In this document: positions 1-9,750 of the stretch, one piece after another
How positions within the stretch are numbered: position 1 is the stretch's first letter
Layout: each line of letters starts with the position of its first letter
From: Xylaria sp. FL1777
Taxonomy: Eukaryota; Ascomycota; Sordariomycetes; Xylariales; Xylariaceae
Direction of reading: 5' to 3'
DNA length: 11,890 nt
Assembly (NCBI GenBank): GCA_022578965.1
Contig: MU401036.1
Location: 1-11,890 of the forward strand
Translations under genes and position numbers: made by a program
The notes under the pieces: model-generated
What the model was told of the DNA's origin: nothing
The model's input: only the letters and a program-made list of their open reading frames with translations
Databases searched by the model: none

Positions 1-117
1 AAAACATAATAATATTTATTAAATTAAAAACAATTATTATTTTATTATTTTATTAAGTGAAAAAATATTTATTTTTTTAATATTATTATATTTTAATACT
101 TTTAGTACTTTTAGTAC

Positions 118-184
118 TACTAAGCTAGTATTTTTAGTATTTAGTATTAGTATTAATACTATGTAGTACTAAACTAGCTTAGTA
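118..184. repeat. Inverted repeat with 12-bp perfect arms
   Basis: Arms at 118-129 (TACTAAGCTAGT) and 173-184 are exact reverse complements, separated by 43 bases. The loop itself contains the 14-bp palindrome at 148-161. The right arm overlaps the 20-bp palindrome at 177-196, so the strand could fold in more than one way. Confidence 0.65.
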
Positions 185-196
185 TTAATACTAAGC
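177..196. repeat. Perfect 20-bp palindrome
   Basis: The sequence from GCTTAGTATT to AATACTAAGC equals its own reverse complement with no central spacer. It is one of three perfect self-complementary elements within 100 bases. It could be a dimer-binding site or a product of repeat expansion. No function is assigned. Confidence 0.75.
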
Positions 197-204
197 AATA
201 CTAA

Positions 205-242
205 ACTAATTTAGTATTAGTAGTACTAAATACTAAATTAGT
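205..242. repeat. Hairpin with 14-bp perfect arms
   Basis: The left arm 205-218 (ACTAATTTAGTATT) and right arm 229-242 (AATACTAAATTAGT) are exact reverse complements with a 10-base loop. The loop ends in TAGTACTA (221-228), itself a perfect palindrome. The stem contains only three G-C pairs. Confidence 0.7.
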
Positions 243-264
243 AGTACTAATTTTCAACCCTAAA

Positions 265-1340
265 TAGCATAAATCTTATATAATATATTAACAAACAAAA
301 ATATAAACATATTTTTATATAAAGCTATTTATAAATAGCAAATAATTATTAAAAAACAAAAAAAAACATTAATAAAAACATTTGCTATTTTAATTATAGC
401 ACTTTAAGCAAAAACTATTGCAATAAAAATTAAAACGCTATAAGCTAAACTATAATTATATTTTTAGTTTTTATAATAATAAATGTTAATATATTATAAT
501 AAAAAATAAACTAAAGAACTAACTTTTAAAAAAGAAAACAAGGTTTATTTGCTATAATAAAAACAAAATGCAAACATTAATATTTCTTAAATTAAAACAA
601 AACAACTAAGCAATAAATTAAAATTTAAAAAACTTAGCTTTTTTAAGATTAAGAAAGTTATTTTACTTACTAACTATAAACTATTATTACTAAAGAATAT
701 GCAAATTTACCCTATTTTTTATATTTTTTTACTAGAATTAATACTTATTAAAACACTTATTAAAATATAACTAAAAGTAAAAACAAATTAAAACGTTTAT
801 AAAGTTAAAAATATACTAGATTTTTGTTAAAATAATAGTAGCTTAAAATATTTTATTAAATAAAAAAGATATTTATATGCTAATAATATTTAAGAACTTA
901 AAAAACACTTAAAAATTACTAAAGTAGTTATAAATTAGTTTTACTACTAATATTTTAACTGCTTAAAACTAAAAAAAGCAAGTTAATTTTAAAAAAAATG
1001 CTTAAGAAGTTTTAATTAAACTTAAATAAAGTAGCTTATATTGCTTTAGTTTGCTTTTTTTATTGTTTTTGCTTTTTTGCTAGCACTTTTTGTTTTTTTT
1101 TAATACGCTTTATTTTGTTTAATTTATTTAAGGACTAAAGCTTTTGCTAAACTATTTTAATACTTTTTGCTTTTAAAAAACGTTTTTATATATAAAGCTA
1201 AGCTAACTTGCTTAAAACAGAATTAAAGCTATTTTAAGCTTGCTTTAGTTTTTTTTAAACTAAAAATAGCTATTATTTTGCTTGCTTTTTTTTTTTTTAA
1301 AGCAATAGTGCTTAAAAACTATATTATTAATTAAGTTAAT
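265..1340. other. Gene-free AT-rich stretch
   Basis: No reading frame of note is present. The strand is A-rich up to about 1010 and then turns T-rich to about 1320, with a T13 run at 1286-1298. Surviving G and C sit mainly in AGCT, GCA, ACT and AGT contexts. The change in A/T strand bias near 1015 may mark a junction between two decayed elements in opposite orientation, but I see no terminal repeat or target-site duplication there. Confidence 0.6.
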
Positions 1341-1579
1341 TAGGACTTCTAATTTATTGCAAGAGTAGCTAGCACGTATACATTTAAAACAATAAAACAT
1401 ATTATTTGTTATTTTGTACGTTAATAACTAATTAAAGCAGCAAAAATAAAGCATAACTTTATAGCTAGTAAAGTTAATAAAGGAAGCAAAAATAAGTTTT
1501 TGCTTTGTTTTAAATAAGCAGTTAGTTTTTTTAATATGCTTTAATATTTTGACATATAAAAAAAAAAGGAAGAAAGAAT

Positions 1580-1622
1580 ACTTACGGAAAATTGTTAAAA
1601 CAACAATTCTGGAAAAAAAAAA
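1580..1622 (-). other. Splice-signal-like island (possible remnant microexon)
   Basis: Read on the minus strand, a T-rich tract ending in CCAG (AG at 1610-1609) is followed by 23 bases (1608-1586) and then by GTAAGT (1585-1580), the consensus donor. This resembles acceptor, short exon and donor. The putative exon holds a 7-bp inverted repeat (1590-1596 and 1602-1608). The island keeps GG, GA and TC dinucleotides that are rare elsewhere in the window, so it is less mutated. The 23 bases are not a multiple of three, and no flanking exon is identified with confidence. It may be chance. Confidence 0.2.
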
Positions 1623-1730
1623 TAATGTTATAAAATTAGCACAAAAGTAGCTTTTAGAGCAGCTTAATGCTTTTATATATACTTTGCACCTTTTTTTTGT
1701 TAACTAAAGCTAAGTTACGTAATAACTTAC

Positions 1731-1836
1731 TTAGCTTACTAAGCTTATAGTAATTTAAAGCTTATTAAGCTTATAATAATTTAAAGCTTATTAAGCTTAT
1801 AGTAATTTAATGCTTACTAGATTTATAGTAATTTAA
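1731..1836. repeat. 26-bp tandem repeat, about four copies
   Basis: Unit starts are at 1741, 1767, 1793 and 1819, each beginning AAGCTTATAGTAATTTAA or a close variant and ending in GCTTATT or GCTTACT. The fourth unit is partial (to 1836), and the last ten bases of a preceding unit lie at 1731-1740. Copies differ at a few positions, mostly G/A and C/T: AATAATT replaces AGTAATT in unit 2, and AGATTT replaces AAGCTT in unit 4. The short, regular period suggests a minisatellite. If the splice-like signals nearby were real, the array would lie within an intron. Confidence 0.8.
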
Positions 1837-1898
1837 AAAAAGTTTCTACTTTTTTTACCTTTTTTTTGTTTATATAATTATGCACTTTTTATATTTAA

Positions 1899-2042
1899 TT
1901 ACTTACTTAGTTCTAGTTCTTTAGCTATTAATTTCTTTTTATAACCGCTAAGCACTAATATACTTATTACTTTTAACCTCTTAAAACCCCTATTAATGCA
2001 CAGTAATAAAAGTACCCCGAAAACCTCCCTAACGAACCACCG
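1899..2042 (-). pseudogene. Possible transposase/HTH protein fragment
   Basis: A 47-codon segment without stop ends at TAA (1901-1899) and is bounded upstream by TAG (2045-2043). It has no start codon, so it is a fragment. Residues 25-47 show a pattern typical of helix-turn-helix DNA-binding domains of Tc1/mariner-type transposases and related proteins. A Lys/Ile/Leu-rich helix is followed by Gly-Tyr, a basic turn, then IAKELELSK. Upstream in the same frame lie TAG, TAG and TAA, which C-to-T changes could have made from Gln codons. No catalytic DDE region is found, and the following codons are decayed. The match rests on pattern recognition only. The plus strand is open in the antisense frame, and the fragment may be chance. 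Confidence 0.3.
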
Positions 2043-2126
2043 CTAAGGATCCTATTGTTACCTGCAAATCAAGACCTTAAAAGCAAACCTGTTATATTAA
2101 TATATAATAGGTCCGTTACAAAATAG
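1899..2126. other. Least mutated island of the window
   Basis: This stretch, above all 1977-2120, is rich in CC, TC, GG and GA dinucleotides that are almost absent elsewhere, and its GC is visibly higher. It includes GGATCC (2047-2052). It is open on both strands: minus-strand codons run from 2042 to 1902, and a plus-strand frame without stop runs from 2010 to 2123 (38 codons, TAG at 2124, no ATG). It either escaped the C-to-T process or was inserted after it. Only one of the two frames, if either, can be a real coding remnant. The minus-strand one is favoured because of its HTH-like pattern. Confidence 0.6.
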
Positions 2127-3120
2127 TAGCTAGTTAATAAAATGCTTGCTTTAAATAATAAAGCTAACATAAAAAAAGTTTATTTAAGCAATGTTATTAT
2201 AAATAAAGCAGCTTTAATTAAGCTTAGTATAAATAACTTTACTAGTAAACATTAAAGCAATAAATATAAAAAAAAAAAGTTATAGCTATTTAAATTTAAT
2301 AATAACTATTTTTATTTGTTTTTTTATTAATATATATATTTATATAAGCAAACTAAGTTTATAAAAAGCTATTAACTTTCTTTTATAACTTTATAAACTA
2401 ATTATAAAGCTAATGCAAATTTTTTATAAATAGCAGTTAATAAGCTAGTAATATAAAACAATTTAACAAACTAAAATCTTAGAAAAACAAAAGTAAAACT
2501 AGCTTTTAAGCTAAACATAAGCATTTATATATATTAAAGCTTTAATAAGTAAAGAAAAATATTGCTAAAAGAAATCTTATAATTAATACAAATCTTTTAT
2601 GCTAGTTTATTAAGTTCTTTATAGCTACATAAATGCAAAACAGTACTAAAAAAATAAAAGTAAGCATTAAAAATATTATTAAAAGTATTATTATTACTAA
2701 AGTTATAAAATAAAAAAACACTTTTACTATTATAACTAAATATAAAAAATTAACAAGTTAAAGTAGTTATAAAAGCAATAAATAGCTTATTATATAAAAA
2801 AAGTAAACAAAAAAAAAAGTAATAAAACATACGTTGTTTTTTTTAATAATAAAATAAATTATTTAAAGTAAAAGCATGCTTATATAATAACTAAAGCTTA
2901 AAAGGTTTAAAAAACATTATATAATATAAAAGTTAATTAATATTACAAAATTAAAGTATATAATAAATATATTTTTAATATTAATAAAGTAAAAAGCATA
3001 AAATATAAAGTATAAACAGGATTAAATTAACAAAATATATAAAGAAAAATATAAAATAAACAATATTAAGTACATAAAAAAAAACGGTATATACTAACAT
3101 TTTTTAATTAAGCTAATAAA
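2127..3120. other. Gene-free A-rich stretch
   Basis: No open frame of note. The given strand is A-rich, with scattered AGCA, AGCT and AGTA words. Short less-mutated spots with TC and GA occur around 2476-2485 and 2551-2595. It borders a T-rich segment at about 3120. I see no repeat ends or RNA gene. Confidence 0.6.
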
Positions 3121-3145
3121 AGCATTATATATTTATAAAATCATG

Positions 3146-3186
3146 TGTTTATATTAATTCTTTATATGTTTATATTAATTTCTTTA
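3146..3186. repeat. 21-bp tandem duplication
   Basis: TGTTTATATTAATTCTTTA at 3146-3164 recurs at 3167-3186 with one extra T, giving a period of 21 bases. More degenerate TTTATATT words follow to about 3235, suggesting the tail of a longer decayed array. Confidence 0.65.
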
Positions 3187-3386
3187 ATTTATTATTTGTT
3201 TTTATATTTTTATTATAAGTTTTTATATTATAGTTAATTTTATTACATTGTTTATATTATTATTAGTATAATATACTTAGTTTATTATTATTATGATTTT
3301 TTAACGTTTATAACTATATTAAGTTTTATATATTTTTTAAGCTATTAAATTTATTGCATTTTTTATTATAAAACTTTTTTTATTTT

Positions 3387-3419
3387 ATAAGCGCTTTTTT
3401 TTATTTTTTTAGCGCTTAT
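3387..3419. repeat. Hairpin with 9-bp arms and T-rich loop
   Basis: ATAAGCGCT (3387-3395) and AGCGCTTAT (3411-3419) are exact reverse complements around a 15-base loop of T with one A. Each arm keeps a GCGC core containing a CpG, unusual in this sequence. A variant AAGTGCTT word follows at 3420-3427. No function is assigned. Confidence 0.6.
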
Positions 3420-4229
3420 TAAGTGCTTTATTTACTTTTTAAAGCTTTTAAACTTTATTTTTTATAAAAGTAACTTAATATGCTAATATTTAATTTAATT
3501 TTGCAAACTAGTTAATAGCTTTTAAAATTAGCTTTAAAAAGCTTTTTTAATAATTAAAGATTTAACTTTTAATAAAAGTTAATTATATGCTTGCTTTTTT
3601 AGCAGTTTTTAGCGTTTAAAAAATTTAAAATTTAAATAGTTTAATAGTATTAAAAATTAGCGTTAGTAATTATAACTATATATTTAGCTTTAAAATTATA
3701 GCTTATAAATTATAAAATATTAAACTTAATTTTTAAAAACTTGCTTAAACATTAAATTTTAAAAAAGTAATAAAAAAAGCTTTTTTAAACGTAATAAAAA
3801 ACTTAAGCTTAATAATATAATTAATATATAACTTAAGAAATTTATTAATTTAATAATTATATGCTTGCTTTAATAAATTATAAAGCTTAACGTTAAATAA
3901 TTAAATTAAATATAATAAATAAAAAAGCAAAACAATAATTATAATATATTGTTTTTTATAGTACTTTTTAAACTTAGTTAATATATAACTTTTATGTTAG
4001 TTTAGCATTAATAATTAATATTTGCTTATTTAAAATAGCTAAATATGTTTTTTAAAATATTTTGCTTATTTTAATTTTATATTATTATTTGTTTATTTAT
4101 TTAAGCTAATATTAATTATTTAATTAGTTAAAAAGTTAATATTTTAGTATTAATACTTAAAATAATAAACTTTTTAAAAAACAATATATAATAAAATAAA
4201 TAAACTATATAAATTAATTAAATAAATTA

Positions 4230-4361
4230 CTAGGAGTTTTTTCTGTTTTTTGTTGCAATTGCTAATAAAGCACTTAAACATACGTAAAAAAGGTATTTAA
4301 CCTTAGAATTGAATTTTACAGGCTGTGTTGCCTTTAAGCATAATGCCGTATTAATATGCAT
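4230..4361 (-). pseudogene. Short ORF in a less-mutated island, 43 aa, unrecognised
   Basis: The frame runs from ATG (4361-4359) to TAG (4232-4230) and encodes 43 residues. It starts MHINTALCLK and ends in a basic tail (TKNRKNS), with a mildly hydrophobic stretch at about residues 23-36. The DNA keeps GG, GA, TC and CC dinucleotides, unlike its surroundings. Upstream in the same frame to about 4455 the only stops are TAA or TAG, which could derive from Gln codons. The ATG may therefore be internal and the segment could be the C-terminal end of a decayed minus-strand gene. I do not recognise the protein. Codon use does not prove coding, and this length can occur by chance in such an island. 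Confidence 0.25.
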
Positions 4362-5540
4362 TTAGCAGCGCAGCAAGCTTTAATAAAAACCTTTTTGTTA
4401 AGCTAGCAATTAGCTTAAATGCTATTTTAACTAAGCTACGTTAATACTACGTAAACAAACCTATTAAACAATACTAATTATTTAGAACTAAACTAAACGT
4501 AAATAAAAACAAATAAAAAGCTGCTAAAGCAAATGCAAAAAAATTTTTTAAGCTTAATAAAGCATTAAGAACAATTATTGTTGCTAAAAGAATAATTTGT
4601 GCATTACTTAAAGCTAGCATAAAATATGTTTATATATTTTTTTAAATAAACTTAAATGCTTAATTTAAACGCATTAAAAAAGCTATTAAAAATATTTTAA
4701 AAAGCGCTTTGCAAGTATAAACGTATATAAATATAATTAGCTAAAACTTAAACTTAAGAAAATTTGCTAACATTATAGCAGCCTTTTTATATTATGTAAG
4801 CATAACAATTATTTATAATTAAACTATTATAGTTATACTAATAGCTTTAAATATTTATAGCAAAACTAAGCATATTATAATATAAAAAATAAAAAAAGCG
4901 CTATTTTTAAATGTTATTAAAGCAGCTTATAAGCTTATTAATAATAACTAAAAAGTTATTTTTAGCTTAAAAAAATAAAAAACTAATATGCAAACAATAC
5001 AAAATAAACTATAATAGTATTTAAAAATAAGTTAATAATATATTAGCAGCTATTTTAATTTATAGTAATAAATATATTAGCTACTAAAGTTATTAAACTA
5101 AAAAAAAAGCTTTTAAAAATATAATTATAGCAAGCTAATAACGTAAAAATTATAAAAATTATATTATTAAAAAAACTTTAATAATGTAAACATAGCATAA
5201 AACTAATATATGTTAGCATAAAGTTAGTTTAAAATGTAAACAAACTATATAATAATAAAGTTTTTTAAAATTATAATTATTATATAGCTTTGTTATACTT
5301 TAAAAATATAATAGCATTAAAATGTTATTAATGCTATAAATAAAAACATAAAGCAGCTTATTGTAAAAAAAACAAATATTATAATTAATATGCATTTTTA
5401 TAATACATTAATAATAAAAAAAACATATGCTTAATATAAGCTATAAATAGTTTAGCTAAATATAAGCAATGCAATAATAAATACTTTATATAAGCTATAA
5501 TATGCTTATATACTTAAAAAGCAAAAAACATAGCAAAAAA

Positions 5541-5554
5541 TATATATATATATA
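5541..5554. repeat. (TA)7 dinucleotide repeat
   Basis: Seven TA units directly follow an A-run. It is a simple repeat in already TA-rich sequence. Confidence 0.8.
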
Positions 5555-7373
5555 AAGTAGCTAATTATATTATAGATATAATAACTAAATTAGCTTTTTA
5601 AAACAAACTTATTATAGTATTGTTTAGTTTTTAAAAGTAGCTAGCTTTTAAAACAGCAAAAAACGTAAAAATAACTTAGCTATAAAAAGTAAACAAGCTT
5701 TTAAGCTTAAAAAACTAAAATAATAGCTAAAAAAAAAAGCAGTTTTTAATTAAGCATATTATAATCTTAAATTAATTTTAGTTTAACTTTTTTAAGAATA
5801 TAAATAATATTATAATAAAAAAGTTTATAACTATAAACTTAGCAACGCAAAAAGAAAAAAGCTTAACTTTGCTTTTAAACTGCAATAAAAATACGTTAAA
5901 AAAAAGTAGCAATAAAAGTAAAACTTTTGCTAGCATATAATAAACAAGTATTTTATATTTTAATAAAACGTTAGAAAAAGTTATATAATTATAAAAAAAA
6001 TTCTTTTTAAAAAAAATAAATATAATGTTTTAGCAATTTGCAAGCTATTAATAACTATTAATAACTTTTTATATATTGCATGCTTAATTAGCTTAAAATA
6101 TAGCATTATATAATATTAAAACTAAAGCAAGCTTTAAGCAATTATACTAATAAATTTAATAATAAAAGTAAAAAAAATAAAAGCTATAAAAAACTAATAT
6201 ATAATTACTTTAAGCCTTAAAAATAAAAACCTTAATATTTATTACATTTATTTATTTTTTTTTTTTTTTATATAGCTTAAAAGTAGCTTATATTACTAAT
6301 AGAACTAAAATAAAAGCAACTTACTAATAAAACTTTATTACTTAAGGATTTTAATTTATATTATTAAAATTAAATATAAACATTAAAGCTATATATTAAA
6401 GCTAAAAAAGCTATACTATTAGCATAAAACTAAAACTTTAAGCTTATTACTTTAAAAAATATAAGCACTTTTTTTAACTAAAAAAAACTAAATATTATTA
6501 TAAATTTAGCTTAAATATTAATAAACTTAAAAGCTACTTTTATATTAAGCTTAAATATAATAAAAAGCAATTATAAGTTGCTTAAGTATTAAATAAAAAG
6601 CTTTAATAAACTAAATAAACCTTTAAAAAACTTAAGCTAAAACTAAAAGCTAACTAATATAAAACAAATAAAAATTAAAATATGCTTTTTTTTAATAACT
6701 TTTTATTTAATAAACGCTAAAGATTTTAAATATTTAAACTTAGCTATAAAAAAGCTATTTAATAGCTTAAATAAAATTGCAAACAAAACTATATTAAACT
6801 AAAAAAAAAGCAAGCTATAATATAACTAATAAATAATAAAAGTAAAGCAAGCAGTACAAAAAAAAAAAAAAGCTTACGTTTATTAATAGAAAGTTTAAAC
6901 TAAAAAAACTTACTAAAACAAACGTAAAGCAAACAAAGCACAAAAAAAAGCTTAAATTAAAGCATTTAAAAGCTATTTTTAATAATAACTATATAACTTT
7001 TTTAATACAAAAAAAAGCAAAGCTAAAAGTACAAAAGCAAAACAAGCTAAAATAATATAAAAAACCTTAAAATAAATATAAACAAAAAGCTTATAAGTAT
7101 TAAAAAAGCTAGTACTGCTAAACTTTTGTAATAATAATAGCTTAAACGTAATTATAGCAAGCACTTTTAAAAAAAAAGCAAAAATTCTTGCTAAAAAGTT
7201 CTTTTTAAAACTAAACGCTAACTTAAAAAATATAGCTACTTTAATAGCCTTTTTAACCTTTTTTTTTTTTTACTACAGTATAAATTACTATAAAATGCAA
7301 ACAATTTTAAGCTATATAAAAGCTTAAAAAGCACTAAAATTAAATAAAATTCCAAACACGTTTTTAAAAGCAT

Positions 7374-7388
7374 GCAGCTTATAGCTGC
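7374..7388. repeat. Small hairpin GCAGCT / AGCTGC
   Basis: Six-base arms (7374-7379 and 7383-7388) enclose a 3-base TAT loop. This is a rare GC-containing stem in the A-rich stretch. Its length alone does not make it significant. Confidence 0.4.
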
Positions 7389-8777
7389 TTAAAAATAATA
7401 AAAATAAGCATAAATTTTTTGCTAAGTGTATAACTAATATAGCATTAGCTAGCTTTTAGATTAATTACTACTTAAAATGCTTTTAAAATGCTTAAATAAT
7501 AGTTATTCTAAAAAATAAACTAAATAAAAGTTTATTAAGCTTTTAATAGCTTATTGCTTTACTAAACATAATAAAAAAACTTATTAAAGCTAAAATAGCT
7601 TTAAAACTAACTTATATTGCTATAATATATAAACTGCTTTTTTTTAAATAAATAAAAAATAAGTTATAATAGTTTATAAAAATAGCGCTATACTTAATTA
7701 TTTTTGTAGTATGCTATACGTAAGCTATAAACAAAGCAATTTTAATGCTTTTTTTAAACATAATAAAAGCGTTTAACTTAATAGTACATAAAAAGCTTTA
7801 CTAAATACTTAAAAAAATAAGCTTTTTAAAGTAAACAGTATAATAAATATAAAGCTTTTTAATGAACTATATAATAACTTTATTTTTTAATAAGCAAAAA
7901 TTAAACTTAATATATATTAAAGCAGGTATTTTATAAGGATTTTTATTATTGCTAATTTTTTTTTGCTTATATACTGCTTTACTATATAATAAACTATAGC
8001 TTATGCAAAAGCTTTAAAGCACTGTTTTTATAAATAATATAAACTTACTAAGTGCTAAAAAAAATATAAAAACAGCTTATAAAACGCTTAAATAAGCTTA
8101 TAAAGTTTGTTTAAAATAAAGCTAAAAACATAAATTTAAATTTAACTTAAGTAAATATTATTTTGTTTATTTTATAAAGCTAGGCTAAAAGGTTTTTAAG
8201 CATATAATAAAAGCAGGCTAAAAAAGAATACGCTTTAAAATAGCAGCAAAAATGCTTAGCATATAAATAAACTATTACTTAAACTAAAAAAAGCAACATA
8301 AAATGCTTTGCAAAAAATTAAAAAAGCAAATGTTATTAGTAAGCTGTTTAGCTTAGTTTGCATAAAAACCAAGTATAATTTAAGCAAAACTTTTATATAT
8401 AGCAGTAGTGCAAGCAATAATTAAGTATAAGTTAATAGTGTAGCATAAGTTAATAAAATAAAACTAATAGCTAAAATAAAAGCTACTAAAAATGCTTAAG
8501 CAGGTTTAAAACAAATGTTTATATATTATTACTAAAGCTTATAAAAGTGTTTATATAATTAACTTTAAAACAAAGTTGCTAATTTTTTTTTTAAACTTAT
8601 AGCTAAACTATAAAACTATTAAATATGCAAAAAAAGTTAAAAACATAAATATAACAAATTATATTTAAAAGTAATCTAAAAAGCTAGCTTTAGTAGCATA
8701 TAATTTAACTAGTAATAAAAAGATTTAAAGCTATAAAGTATAGCTAAACAATAGCAAGAAAAAAATATTTTAAGCTA

Positions 8778-8906
8778 GTAAAGCATAAAGCGAATTTTTA
8801 GAAATTTTAAACTATAAAATATATTAAAAAGGCAATAAAAGCAACAAAAAAAACAAGCTACTAATAAACCTAAAATTAATATATGCGTAATATATCCAGT
8901 AGTAAA
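8778..8906 (-). pseudogene. Stop-free 43-codon segment, unrecognised
   Basis: On the minus strand, 43 codons are open between TAG (8909-8907) and TAG (8777-8775). There is no ATG near the beginning. The translation starts FTTGYITHILILGLLVACFF and is hydrophobic throughout, but T-rich DNA yields Phe, Leu and Ile by default, so this is weak evidence for a membrane protein. The start of the segment keeps TCC and a CpG (near 8886-8897) and so looks less mutated than its flanks. It could be a transposon polyprotein scrap or chance. Confidence 0.15.
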
Positions 8907-8909
8907 CTA

Positions 8910-9750
8910 AAAAACAGAAAAAAACAAAGTTTAAACAAATTATTATTAACTAGCTTTTATATAATAAGCAGCTTAATATGCATAAAAGCTTATATAAAGT
9001 TAAAAGCTTTATATTAGTTTAATTATATACTAAAAAAATTAGCTTAGAAAAATATTTTGCGTTTTAAAAAGTACTTAGTTATAAATTGCTAACGTGCTAA
9101 TATAGTTAAGCTAAAAAGTTGCTGCTATATTTTTTGAACTAGTGCTCTAAATATAATAGCACTTATAATATACTAAAAAAGCAAACAAATTTTTAACTAA
9201 GTTATTAGTTATTACGTAACTTAAAAAAAGCACATAAAATAACTAAATAAGTTTTAAATATAAAAAAGCTTAGCTATTATAATGTAACTAAAGAACTAAT
9301 TAAGTTATAAGTAGCTATAAAAACATAAAAATAAAAGCTTTTAAACATAAAGCAAAAATAACTAAGCATTAATACTAGCTTTTCTTTAAGCTAAAAAAAA
9401 TTTATTATAACTACGGAATAAAAGCTAAAACAGCTATTATAAAGCTATTTATTATTTATAGTTTTAAAAAAGCTGCTTATTATAAGCTTATATTTATAAA
9501 TTTTAAAGTAAAGCATAATATAATAAAATATTAGAAATAACAATATAAAATTATAAATATAAAACTATAAAAGTTAAAAAGCATACATTATAAAAAAACA
9601 AAGCAATTAAGCAATTTTATTAAGCATTAAATACTAAAATTTTATTAAAACTTTTAGCTATTAAATATATAATAATGCTAACTTTTAAAGGTTATATAAA
9701 CACTTTTTAATTAGCTTATTTATATAAAACTTTTAGCTTTTTTATTTGCT
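8910..9750. other. Gene-free AT-rich stretch
   Basis: No supported gene. A-rich decayed sequence like that before it, with small less-mutated spots at about 9134-9150 (TTGAACTAGTGCTCTAA) and 9413-9418 (ACGGAA). From about 9690 it becomes T-rich, leading into the direct repeat at 9751. Confidence 0.6.

Larger units (their letters stand above)
97..250. repeat. TAGTA/AGTACT repeat and palindrome cluster
   Basis: About 150 bases are built almost only from TAGTACTA, AGTATT and their complements. The tract opens with a 9-bp tandem (TACTTTTAG at 97-105 and 106-114). It then holds many TAGTATT/AATACTA words on both strands and ends at TAGTACTAA near 250. The 14-bp palindrome at 148-161 reads the same on both strands. 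The sequence after it (251-262, with a single CAACCCTAAA) is different in character. The tract may be a satellite-like expansion, a protein-binding array or the inverted end of a mobile element. Nothing in the sequence decides between these. Confidence 0.7.
3121..4165. other. Gene-free T-rich stretch
   Basis: The A/T strand bias is reversed relative to both flanks: the given strand is strongly T-rich here, most clearly at 3140-3480. No frame stays open long enough to support a gene. The switch points near 3120 and 4165 could be the ends of a decayed element inserted in the opposite orientation. No inverted terminal repeat or target-site duplication was seen. Confidence 0.5.
4362..8777. other. 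Long gene-free A-rich stretch
   Basis: Over 4.4 kb the given strand is A-rich and GC-poor. No start-to-stop frame begins with ATG and reaches a convincing length. A 61-codon frame at 7164-6979 (minus) begins with GTG and encodes mostly Leu, Phe, Tyr and Lys, as expected by chance from T-rich sequence. The plus frame from 4517 to 5011 has only eight stops in 165 codons, all TAA, so it may be a worn coding remnant. The persistent A bias is compatible with one or more decayed elements in one orientation. Homopolymers: T15 at 6255-6269, A14 at 6858-6871, T13 at 7259-7271. Less-mutated spots with GG occur near 7924-7940 and 8182-8220. Confidence 0.6.

Noticed and set aside
256..263. CCCTAA telomere-like unit
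   Set aside because: Only one unit is present and no array is seen, so it does not indicate a telomere.
871..960. TATGCTAATAATATT resembling a mutated reverse transcriptase YADD motif
   Set aside because: The surrounding residues and spacing do not fit Ty3, Ty1 or LINE patterns even when TAA/TAG are read as Gln/Trp, and the word is common in such AT-rich sequence.
2018..2042. GGTTCG on the minus strand as a tRNA T-arm
   Set aside because: No complementary stem follows and no cloverleaf can be drawn around it.
2010..2126. 38-codon plus-strand frame in the spared island
   Set aside because: It has no ATG, is exactly antisense to the minus-strand frame and has no recognised motif. Kept only as an alternative in the island entry.
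6979..7164. 61-codon minus-strand frame
   Set aside because: It begins with GTG rather than ATG, is mostly Leu, Phe, Lys and Tyr, shows no domain pattern and lies in T-rich antisense sequence where such frames arise by chance.
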